Below, piece after piece: positions 8,999 through 15,649 of a stretch of 35,558 nt of DNA. Where the stretch lies: NCBI GenBank assembly GCA_964388085.1, contig CAYLZW010000024.1, positions 1-35,558 on the forward strand. Reading direction: 5' to 3'. Position 1 is the stretch's first letter. Every line of letters starts with the position of its first letter. The stretch is from CAYLZW01 sp964388085 (GTDB taxonomy: Bacteria; Myxococcota; UBA727; CAYLZW01). Below the pieces are notes generated by a model. That model was not told the origin of the DNA, made no database searches, and saw only the letters and a list, made by a program, of their open reading frames with translations. Made by a program: the position numbers and the translations under genes.

Positions 8999-9202
8999 TT
9001 ACTTCGATCGTTTGTCGTCGCGGGTGAACGGCGTCTCCTCCAGCCAACGATCGATCGCGTCCTTGCGGAACCGCCAGTGCTTGCCGACCTTCTGGCCCGG
9101 GATCCGCCCTTCCTGCGCGAGCTTGTAGAGCGTCGACTTCGAGATCTTGAGGTACTCGGCGAGCTCCTCGATCGTCAGGACGGCGCCAGGCTCTGGGTCC
9201 AC
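8999..9202 (-). CDS. Excisionase/MerR-like HTH protein heading the CRISPR operon
   Basis: The 67-residue protein has the sequence LTIEELAEYLKISKSTLYKL at residues 9-28, then GKHWRFRKDAIDRWL: the single helix-turn-helix plus wing of the excisionase (Xis)-type HTH family. The start is a GTG at 9202 preceded by GGAGAA at a good distance. It is the first gene behind the promoter at 9261-9290 and lies just upstream of csb1 in the same orientation. Proteins of this size and type act either as recombination directionality factors or as small transcription regulators. No integrase is in the window, and the position favours autoregulation of the cas operon. That role is inferred from position only. 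Confidence 0.85.
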   Translation of the reverse strand: MDPEPGAVLTIEELAEYLKISKSTLYKLAQEGRIPGQKVGKHWRFRKDAIDRWLEETPFTRDDKRSK

Positions 9203-9260
9203 GCGGCTCTTCTCCGTGCGCCCCCGGAAGGGGCACCCGGCCGCTTCGAGGACGGAGGCT

Positions 9261-9290
9261 ATGTTACCCGATTGTGGCGGTTGATGTCAA
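9261..9290 (-). promoter_or_regulatory. Sigma70-like promoter of the HTH-cas operon
   Basis: Reading the minus strand, a perfect TTGACA -35 box (9290-9285) is followed after 18 bases by TAACAT (9266-9261) as -10. Transcription would start near 9254, giving a leader of about 50 bases before the GTG at 9202. It is the clearest consensus promoter in the window and drives HTH-csb1-csb2-cas3-csb3 and the Cys-cluster gene. The leader has a short GC-rich inverted stretch (CCCC/GGGG around 9221-9235) of unknown relevance. Confidence 0.6.
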
Positions 9291-9322
9291 CACGCACCTG
9301 TTGTTGGCGGATCGGGTGGCCC

Positions 9323-9526
9323 TCAAGGCGCGCGCCAGGGGAGCATCCGCGCCCGCTGGACAGCCATCCGGTGTTCGGCGTCGAGGTCGCGCAGGAGCCG
9401 TTGCAGGTCGCGCAGGCTCTCGAGGTCGAGGGACTCGAGGTCGATGCGGTAGCGGCGTCCCGTGGAGCGCTGCACCTCGGCGCGGATCCAGTCGATGAGC
9501 CGGCGCTTGTCGTGCTCGCCGCCCAT
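9323..9526 (-). CDS. Small charged protein of the phage-like block
   Basis: The 67-residue frame starts MGGEHDKRRLIDWIRAEVQR and is rich in Arg, Asp, Glu and Leu, with a predicted helical DLESLRDLQRLLRDLDAEHR segment. Its ATG directly follows the TAG of the upstream DNA-binding gene (stop at 9527-9529, start at 9526), which supports it as the last gene of that transcript. I do not recognise the family. Its end is 33 bases from the -35 box of the cas promoter, so read-through from this block could reach the CRISPR operon. Confidence 0.5.
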   Translation of the reverse strand: MGGEHDKRRLIDWIRAEVQRSTGRRYRIDLESLDLESLRDLQRLLRDLDAEHRMAVQRARMLPWRAP

Positions 9527-10221
9527 CTACGCCTCGGCGGCGAACAGCGCCGCGATCTCGGCCTCGCCCTGCTCGCCGAGGAACGCGTGGAGCGCGCGGC
9601 GGAAGAGCTCTATCCGGCTCTTCAGGCCCAGACGCTCCCGCGCCTCGTCGAGGCGGGTGACGGAGGTCGGCCTCCATGCGAAGCGGCAGCACCTTGAAGT
9701 CCACCGCCTCGCCGTCGGCGCGCCGGTTGCCGCGCGGCCCGACCGGGATGCGGCCCTTCTGCGCCTGCCTCACCTTCCAGATGAGGTAGCGCTTGTGCGA
9801 GCTGCCGGTGGGGCGCCCGACCACCTCGACGTAGAGCGCCTGGAGCTCCAGGACCGAGAGCTTCGAGAGCCGCCGCTCCCCGGTGCCTCCGTCGGCGCTC
9901 TCCGTCGCCCCTTCTCCGGCGTTGCCGGCGTCCGGCGCGTCGGCGGCCGCGGCGGGCGCGGGCGTGGTCTCGTCCTGCGCGGTGTCGTCCGGCGTCGGCT
10001 CGGCCGCGACGCCGCTCTCGCGGGCCTCGAGGACCTCGGCGATCCGGCGGATGAGGAACCGGCGGTTCGGCGCCCTCGTCTCTTCGGTGACCGGGCGCGG
10101 TGCGGGTCTGCCCGACGAAGCGGTGGACCCCACCATCGCGGAAGTTGGTGATGTCGAGGCCCGCCGGCGCCTCGATGTCGCGCCCGGCGACGACAAAGCA
10201 GGTGGTGGCATCGGCCGGCAT
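9527..10221 (-). pseudogene. DNA-binding protein with HeH-like and ribbon-helix-helix parts, two frameshifts
   Basis: Three frames must be joined to give one sensible protein of about 230 residues. It starts MPADATTCFVVAGRDIEAPA at an ATG overlapping the previous stop (TGATG). Near 10100 the good frame switches to one reading APNRRFLIRRIAEVLEARES, followed by an Ala/Asp/Glu linker and LSVLELQALYVEVVGRPTG. Near 9670 it switches again to TRLDEARERLGLKSRIELFR, which ends at 9527. The middle resembles DUF2924/HeH-type helical repeats; the end resembles a ribbon-helix-helix (CopG-like) DNA-binding segment. Each switch is repaired by removing one base, and each lies just before a GTCACC. This may be a recent pseudogene or a sequence error. 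Confidence 0.6.
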
Positions 10222-10448
10222 CAGTCCAGCCCCTCGGCCGCCTTCACGTCTGCGACGACGCGCACGTAGAGCTCGTCCGCGGGGATGGAGAGGTCCGCCG
10301 CGCTGACCTCCAGCATCCTGACGCGGCTCACCGCGGGGTCGCCGTCGTCGCCGAGGATGTACTTCGCGACCCCCTTGCCCGCGACGCCGGGCTGGCCGTC
10401 CGGCGCCTCCGACAGCATCAGGATCGTGGCCTTGAGGATCTTCGCCAT
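10221..10448 (-). CDS. Small hypothetical protein of the phage-like block
   Basis: The 75-residue protein starts MAKILKATILMLSEAPDGQP, with AGGGAGA a good distance upstream of the ATG. It has a beta-rich, acidic composition (a YILGDDGDPAVSRVRMLEV segment) and ends by overlapping the next ATG as TGATG. I do not recognise the family. Gene size, tight packing and the neighbouring tail-fibre-like gene suggest a phage or tailocin structural cluster. Unlike its neighbours it is intact. Confidence 0.55.
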   Translation of the reverse strand: MAKILKATILMLSEAPDGQPGVAGKGVAKYILGDDGDPAVSRVRMLEVSAADLSIPADELYVRVVADVKAAEGLD

Positions 10449-10465
10449 CGTTATCTCCCTTCGGT

Positions 10466-10855
10466 CTAGACGGTCTCGGGCTGCCGGTGCTCGACGTGTG
10501 ACGGCCCGATGTTGAGGTGGTCGCGCAGCGCGACGAGGTACTTCTTCACGGCCGGCTCGATCGCCTCGTCCTTGTCAAGGTCGTCCAGGACGACCGCGGC
10601 CGCGCGTCGTCGCTCGTCGAGCTCGACATGCAGAGGCTTCCGCGCGAGGTCCTTGACCAGGCGTCCATCCGCGATGTCGATCTGCGCCTGCGTATCCTCG
10701 ACGCCGGCAAGATCGTCCGCGTCGACGATCACCTCCGCGGCGATGTCCTTCGGCGTCGTCCCTGGCGGCAGCGTGGTCTCGTCGTAGCGTTCGTCGCCGC
10801 GGTGCTGCGTCTGGATGATGCCGTCGTTGCGCTTGATGATCCTGACCGTCGCCAT
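10466..10855 (-). CDS. Hypothetical protein of the phage-like block
   Basis: The 129-residue protein starts MATVRIIKRNDGIIQTQHRG behind an excellent ribosome binding site (GGGAGGAG). It is acidic and largely charged, with a DIAAEVIVDADDLAGVEDTQ segment and a helical C-terminus (AIEPAVKKYLVALRDHLNI). It follows the tail-fibre-like gene by about 10 bases and precedes the 75-residue gene by 17. No family is recognised; context suggests a phage-derived protein. The frame is intact. Confidence 0.55.
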   Translation of the reverse strand: MATVRIIKRNDGIIQTQHRGDERYDETTLPPGTTPKDIAAEVIVDADDLAGVEDTQAQIDIADGRLVKDLARKPLHVELDERRRAAAVVLDDLDKDEAIEPAVKKYLVALRDHLNIGPSHVEHRQPETV

Positions 10856-10864
10856 CGCTCCTCC

Positions 10865-11790
10865 CTACGCGCCGAGCACGACGAACATGAACGCCAGGTC
10901 GGTGAGCGTGCCGCCGCTGTTGATGTCGACCGAAGCTGATGCCGTTGGGCGAGAAGACGTGGACGGATAGTTCGCGCTCAGTGCTCCCGAGTTCACCGTT
11001 GCCACGACCGCGTTCACGGTGCCCGGATCAACGTCGAACGTGATGAGTAGCGCTCCGTGCCCGGCTTGCTGATCGACGCCACGTTCCAGTGCGGGGCGTT
11101 CAAGGCGCCCGCGGCGGTCACGCTGCCCCAGCCCTTCACGATGTTCCGCTGGGTGACGCCGTCGATCTCGACGGCGTCCGGCACGTCGCCCGTGTGCTGC
11201 GGCAGGAAGACCCAGCCCCTGATGAGGTCCCAGATCTTCCCGCCGAGGAAGCTCGGATGGCTCGCCTCGATGGCCTCGCTCTCGGATAGGCCGGGGAAAC
11301 CCGAGCCGGTGCAGCTGCCGATGATCGCCGGCGTGTTCTCGTCGAAGGCGAAGGCACGCACCGCCGGGACACCCGTGGCGCTCGCCGTCGCGTTCACGTC
11401 ACACAGGAACGCGTTCCATCGAGCGCCCGCAGCCCCAAGGACCAGCCCGGTGACGCTCGCCAGGATGTTCCCGGTGAACGTGTCGCCCGACTTCCGAGCG
11501 GGCGCGTTGATGAGCGACAGGAGCGTCGAGAGCTGGGCGTCGACCGTCCCGGCGACGAGCGAGTCCGGGCGGCCGGCCACGGCGTCGGCCCCGACGAGGC
11601 TCGAGCCGGGCGTCGTGGTCGAGGCGAGCGCGGTCGCGACGACGCGCGCGTTGATCGCCGCCACGAGCGCGTCGATCTGCGCCGTCACCGTGCCGGCGGT
11701 CAGGCTGGTCGGCGAGCCCGCGACGGCCTGGTTGCCGATCTGCGATGCCCCGAGCCCGTGGGCCGAACAGCGGCGCGCCTGGGCGAGCAT
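10865..11790 (-). pseudogene. Phage tail-fibre-like protein with frameshifts
   Basis: The main frame contains two copies of a repeat of about 36 residues: one around IGNQAVAGSPTSLTAGTVTA, the other around VGADAVAGRPDSLVAGTVDA, each followed by a helical QID/QLS segment. Then comes a KSGDTFTGNI motif of the kind common in phage tail fibres. The frame ends prematurely at 11014. One base missing near 11050 would restore a continuation (ALLITFDVDPGTVNAVVATV) that ends LAFMFVVLGA at 10865. A further compensating pair of shifts is suspected near 10960 and 10935, where VHVFSPNGISF is readable only in another frame. The N-terminus is uncertain: the ATG at 11790 has no ribosome binding site, so the 5' end may be missing. 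Confidence 0.55.
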
Positions 11791-11837
11791 CAGCGCCCAG
11801 TGACCGAGGACTGCCGGAAGCGTGTGCAGCCCAGTGG

Positions 11838-11867
11838 TTGCTCGACCAGCGGCCGTCGCTGTATATA
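11838..11867 (+). promoter_or_regulatory. Candidate promoter of the XRE-RadC-UvrD-Mod-Res operon
   Basis: TTGCTC (11838-11843) and TATATA (11862-11867) are separated by 18 bases, placing a start near 11874, about 45 bases before the XRE ATG at 11920. The surrounding 130 bases (11791-11919) hold no gene. The -10 box is immediately followed by the palindrome at 11871-11884, so a bound repressor would cover the transcription start. Confidence 0.45.
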
Positions 11868-11870
11868 GAG

Positions 11871-11884
11871 GGCGCTATAGCGCC
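11871..11884. promoter_or_regulatory. Perfect 14-bp palindrome, candidate XRE operator
   Basis: GGCGCTATAGCGCC is its own reverse complement. It sits just downstream of the candidate -10 box and 35 bases upstream of the small XRE-family gene. Short perfect palindromes at this place are typical operators of autoregulating XRE repressors. The symmetry is seen; the binding partner is inferred. Confidence 0.5.
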
Positions 11885-11919
11885 AGGCAGGCGCTGCCCC
11901 ACGAGCCAGGCCGAGGACG

Positions 11920-12147
11920 ATGACGGAGCTGAACATCCCGGGATTGCTGAAGGAGATCCGTCGCCAGCTCGGTCTGACCCAGGAGCAGCTCGCACACCGC
12001 ATCGGGGTCTCGTTCACGTCCGTCAACCACTGGGAGCGCGGGCGCCGTCGTCCGATCCCGATCGCGCTCAACAAGATCAAGACGCTCGCCGAGCAGGCGA
12101 AGATCGACCTCGCCGACTTCACCGAGGCCGAGGAGGGGGGACGCTGA
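11920..12147 (+). CDS. XRE-family HTH transcriptional regulator
   Basis: The 75-residue protein contains a single Cro/cI-type helix-turn-helix. LKEIRRQLGLTQEQLAHRIG (residues 10-29) and VSFTSVNHWERGRRRP (30-45) give the five-helix pattern with TQEQLA as the first HTH helix and SVNHWERG as the recognition helix. It is short, with no separate ligand domain. As first gene of the plus-strand operon, with a palindrome over the promoter, it is the likely local repressor. Its TGA overlaps the RadC ATG (TGATG). ImmA/IrrE metallopeptidases, one of which is encoded in the opposing operon, commonly inactivate repressors of this class. Confidence 0.85.
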   Translation: MTELNIPGLLKEIRRQLGLTQEQLAHRIGVSFTSVNHWERGRRRPIPIALNKIKTLAEQAKIDLADFTEAEEGGR

Positions 12148-12869
12148 TGGGCGGCGCCTCCACCGAGAACCTGCACGCGGGGCACCGCGGTCGCCTCCGG
12201 CGGCGGTTCCGCGAGGAAGGTCTCGACGCCTTTGAGGACCACCAGATCCTCGAGCTCCTCCTCTTCTACGCGATCCCCCGCCGCGACACGAACGAGCTCG
12301 CACACCTCCTGCTCCGGAGGCACGGCTCGCTGTCGGGCGTGCTCGACGCAGACGTTGCCGATCTCGCAGCCACGGAGGGCATCGGAGAAGGTGCGGCCAC
12401 GCTTCTCTCGCTCGTGCCGGCTGTTGCGCGTCGGTACCTCCACGACCGCTGCCGCCACACCGAAAGCCTCAAGACGACCGAACAGGTGGCCGAGTTCGTC
12501 GTTCCGTTGATGGTCGGGCGCAGCGACGAGGTCTTCTACGTCGTCTGTCTCGACACGCAGCTTCGGCCGATCGTACCGGCACTCGTCGCAACGGGCTCCG
12601 TCAACAAGGCGCACGTCGAGCCGCGGCACGTCGTGGAGGCGGCGCTTCGGCACAAGGCCCACGCCGTCGTCCTCGCCCACAACCATCCCACGGGAACGGC
12701 GAAGCCAACCACCGCCGATCACCGGCTCACCAAAACGCTCGTCGATGCGCTCGGCCTGATCGGCATCCGCGTGCTCGACCACCTCGTCATCGCGGGTGAG
12801 GACTGGTTCAGCTTTGCGCGCGCCGGCGATCTTCCAGCGGCGCCCCGTATCGACCAGGGGGGCGCGTGA
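12147..12869 (+). CDS. RadC-like JAB-domain protein
   Basis: The 240-residue protein has an N-terminal helix-hairpin-helix region (ATEGIGEGAATLLSLVPAVA, about residues 72-91) and a C-terminal JAB/MPN metalloprotease-like fold. In the latter, HNHPTG begins at residue 178 and is followed by PTTADHRLTKTL, the RadC version of the JAMM HxHx(n)D motif. The zinc ligands look intact. The biochemical role of RadC is unresolved; the family is very common on mobile elements and in defence islands. The ATG overlaps the XRE stop and the TGA overlaps the next GTG, so it is firmly part of the operon. Confidence 0.88.
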   Translation: MGGASTENLHAGHRGRLRRRFREEGLDAFEDHQILELLLFYAIPRRDTNELAHLLLRRHGSLSGVLDADVADLAATEGIGEGAATLLSLVPAVARRYLHDRCRHTESLKTTEQVAEFVVPLMVGRSDEVFYVVCLDTQLRPIVPALVATGSVNKAHVEPRHVVEAALRHKAHAVVLAHNHPTGTAKPTTADHRLTKTLVDALGLIGIRVLDHLVIAGEDWFSFARAGDLPAAPRIDQGGA

Positions 12870-15649
12870 AGTTCACCAGCGAACAGCTCAAGGCCATTGG
12901 CCACCGCGAGGGGCACCTACAGCTCATCGCGTGCGCAGGGTCCGGCAAGACCGAGGTCGTCGCGCGGCGCGTGGCCAACCTGCTCGATCCGTCGGCGTCG
13001 CCACGCTTCACACCGGCCAACATCATCGCCTTCACGTTCACGGACAAGGCGGCGGCCGAGCTCAAGCAGCGCGTCATCGACCGGGTTCGCGAGGCCCATG
13101 GCGACATCCCCGGCCTCGCCGAGATGTTCGTCGGGACGATCCACGCCTTCTGCCTCGAACTGCTGAAGGCCGAGGTCCCCGAGTACATGAAGTTCGAGGT
13201 CCTCAACGAGGTCCAGCAGTCGCTGCTCGTCGATCGCAGCAGCAGGCAGAGCGGCCTCACGACCACAGCCGATCTGGATGGCCGGTCCCTTCGTCGCTAC
13301 ATCGACACCCGCCGCTACGTCGATGCGCTCGCCGTCCTGCGGGAGGCTCACCTCGCCGAGCGCGCTCTGCGCGGCACCTCGATCGTCGGCGGACTCCGCT
13401 CCTATCGCGATCTCCTGAAGGACAAGAGGTACCTCGACTACTCGTCCATCATGGAAGACGCCGTGAAGGCTCTCGTGGCCGACAAGGGGCTCAAGAAGCG
13501 CCTCGCCGCACGCATCAAGCACGTGATCGTCGACGAGTACCAGGACGTCAACCCCATCCAGGAGGCGCTGGTCCGCCTGTTCGCGGACATGGGCGCGCAC
13601 ATCTGCGTGGTCGGTGATGACGACCAGACCATCTACCAGTGGCGAGGTAGCGACGTCGGCAACATCCTCACGTTCAAGAAGCGCTATCGCAGCGTGGCCG
13701 AGGCGCGTCTCCAGGAGAACTTCCGCAGCAGCCGCGGCATCGTCGAGACCGCCCGCGAGTTCATCGCCCAGAACGCAGAGCGGCTCGACAAGGCGATGGT
13801 GCCAACGGACGCGCAGCCCTACGACGCCGGCGACCTCGTGGCCCTCTCCTTCGACAACCCCGAGGGCGAGGCCGCGTTCGTCGCCGAGACGATCAAGTCG
13901 CTGACCGGCGTCGCCTTCACGGATCCCGACGGGACGGAGCGCGGCCTCTCGTATGCCGACATGGCGATCCTCCTGCGCAGCGTCCGCACCAACGGGCAGC
14001 CGATCACGGAAGCGCTCGAGGCCGCCCAGATCCCGTACGTCGTCAGCGGGATGAACAACCTGTTCGACACCGCGGAGGCCGAGGCAGCGCGTCAGCTCTT
14101 CTACTTCATGGCCGCGCGTCCGGGCATCGACGAGACGCAGCTCGCGGACGTGTGGGTCGCTGCCGACCTCGGCATGAAGAAGCCGGCCATCAAGGCGGCC
14201 ATCAAGAAGGCCGCCCAGGCGCAGGCGGCCATGCGCGACGAAGCGGAGCAGAAGCGCTGGTCCTACTACAGCCTCCAGCGCCAGTTCCTCACGTTCCTCG
14301 AGGATGTGGGCCTACGAGAGGAGGCGGTCTCTTCGGAGCGCGGCGAGGTCGTGTTTTACAACCTCGGCAAGTTCAGCCAGCTCATCTCCGACTTCGAGAG
14401 CATCCACTACCACTCCGATCCCGTCCGGAAGTACGACGAGTTCGCCAACTTCCTCCAGTTCCGGGCCGAGGACGCCTACCCGGAGGGCTGGCAGGACAAC
14501 CAGTACGCGAACCCGAACGCCGTCCGCATCATGACCGTCCACCAGGCCAAGGGGATGCAGTGGCCGGTCGTGTTCGTGCCGGCGCTCCTGCGCAACCGCT
14601 TCCCCGCGCCACGCATGGGCGGTCGGAACGTCTGGCACTTGGTGCCGCGCGAAGGTGTGGTGGGCCAGCAGCGCTACGAGGGAACCATCGAAGACGAGCG
14701 CCGCCTCTTCTACGTCGCGATGACGCGCAGCCAGAAGTTCCTGTTCCTGACGTGGGCGCCGATCGAAGGGAAGAACAACCGCTACCGGCGCGCGTCGGAA
14801 TTCTGGGAGGACGTGCTGGCGTCGAAGTACGTCAAGCGCCGGCGGCAGGACTACAGCGCGCGGCCACGGATGGTGTCGCGGGCCCGCGCCTCCATCGCGA
14901 ACGTCACGCTGTCCTTCAGCGACCTGAAGTATTTCTTCGAGTGCCCCTACCAGTTCAAGCTGCGCATCCTCTACGGGTTCAACGCCCCGATCCACGAGGC
15001 GCTGGGCTACGGCAAGTCGCTCCATGACGCGCTTGCCGAGGTGCATGCGCGAGCGATCCGCGGAGACGTGCCCGACGAGTCGGAGGTTGCCCGGCTCGTG
15101 GAGACGCACCTCCATGTGCCCTATGCGTACCCCAGGCTCCGCGAAACGCTGGAGAAGAGCGCGGAGAAGGTGATCGGCAACTACCTCCGCGACAACGCCT
15201 CTGACTTCACCAACATCGAGTTCTCGGAGAAGGCCGTCGAGATCAACCTGGGTGACGGGGTCACGGTCTCCGGGCGCATCGACCTCGTGCGCCGACGCGA
15301 CACGGGCGAGACCACGATCGTGGACCTCAAGAGCACCGATCGTGCCCAGGCAGAGGACGTGACCGAGACGCAGCTTCACATCTACGCGCTCGGCTACCAG
15401 GAGCTCACCGGACGCAACGCGGACTACGTCGAGATCTACAACCTCGACGAGCGAAAGAAGAAGCCTCGATCCGTGGACGAGGATCTCATCGACGACGTGA
15501 AGGGGCACGTCAGGCGCGCGGCCAGTGCGCTGCGTGAGAACGAGATGCCGCCGGTCGTCTCGGCGCGCGCGTGTCCCGCCTGCGACTACTTGCGCCTCTG
15601 TTCCGCGGGACGCGAGTTTGTCGCAGCCAGCAAGACGGGGACGGCATGA
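12866..15649 (+). CDS. UvrD-like helicase fused to a Cys-cluster PD-(D/E)XK nuclease
   Basis: The 927-residue protein is an SF1A (UvrD/Rep/PcrA) helicase with a RecB-family nuclease tail. Walker A CAGSGKT is at residues 23-29, Walker B VDEYQD at 222-227, DDDQTIYQWRG follows near 250, and VHQAKGMQWPVVFVPAL is motif V. From about residue 685 comes the nuclease: Asp806 (GRIDLV) and D820-L-K822 are the acidic/Lys catalytic set. Four cysteines (693, and 903, 906, 912 in the CPACDYLRLC segment) match the 4Fe-4S 'staple' arrangement of AddB-type nucleases. It should unwind and cut DNA ends like a single-chain AddAB. The GTG start overlaps the RadC stop (GTGA), and its stop overlaps mod (ATGA). Confidence 0.88.
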   Translation: MKFTSEQLKAIGHREGHLQLIACAGSGKTEVVARRVANLLDPSASPRFTPANIIAFTFTDKAAAELKQRVIDRVREAHGDIPGLAEMFVGTIHAFCLELLKAEVPEYMKFEVLNEVQQSLLVDRSSRQSGLTTTADLDGRSLRRYIDTRRYVDALAVLREAHLAERALRGTSIVGGLRSYRDLLKDKRYLDYSSIMEDAVKALVADKGLKKRLAARIKHVIVDEYQDVNPIQEALVRLFADMGAHICVVGDDDQTIYQWRGSDVGNILTFKKRYRSVAEARLQENFRSSRGIVETAREFIAQNAERLDKAMVPTDAQPYDAGDLVALSFDNPEGEAAFVAETIKSLTGVAFTDPDGTERGLSYADMAILLRSVRTNGQPITEALEAAQIPYVVSGMNNLFDTAEAEAARQLFYFMAARPGIDETQLADVWVAADLGMKKPAIKAAIKKAAQAQAAMRDEAEQKRWSYYSLQRQFLTFLEDVGLREEAVSSERGEVVFYNLGKFSQLISDFESIHYHSDPVRKYDEFANFLQFRAEDAYPEGWQDNQYANPNAVRIMTVHQAKGMQWPVVFVPALLRNRFPAPRMGGRNVWHLVPREGVVGQQRYEGTIEDERRLFYVAMTRSQKFLFLTWAPIEGKNNRYRRASEFWEDVLASKYVKRRRQDYSARPRMVSRARASIANVTLSFSDLKYFFECPYQFKLRILYGFNAPIHEALGYGKSLHDALAEVHARAIRGDVPDESEVARLVETHLHVPYAYPRLRETLEKSAEKVIGNYLRDNASDFTNIEFSEKAVEINLGDGVTVSGRIDLVRRRDTGETTIVDLKSTDRAQAEDVTETQLHIYALGYQELTGRNADYVEIYNLDERKKKPRSVDEDLIDDVKGHVRRAASALRENEMPPVVSARACPACDYLRLCSAGREFVAASKTGTA

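Noticed and set aside
9264..10211. 315-codon frame as a single intact protein
   Set aside because: Only its middle third is protein-like; sensible N- and C-termini are in the other two frames, so the gene is described as frameshifted.
11790..12782. 330-codon open frame opposite XRE and RadC
   Set aside because: Shadow frame without domain logic; the plus strand carries HTH and JAB motifs with overlapping start/stop codons.
12147..12869. RadC as a CRISPR or DNA-repair housekeeping gene
   Set aside because: It overlaps the XRE and UvrD genes and lies in an operon with R-M genes, so a mobile or defence context is far more likely.
14312..15508. 398-codon open frame opposite the UvrD-nuclease gene
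   Set aside because: Leu/Val/Asp-biased shadow; all helicase and nuclease motifs are on the plus strand.
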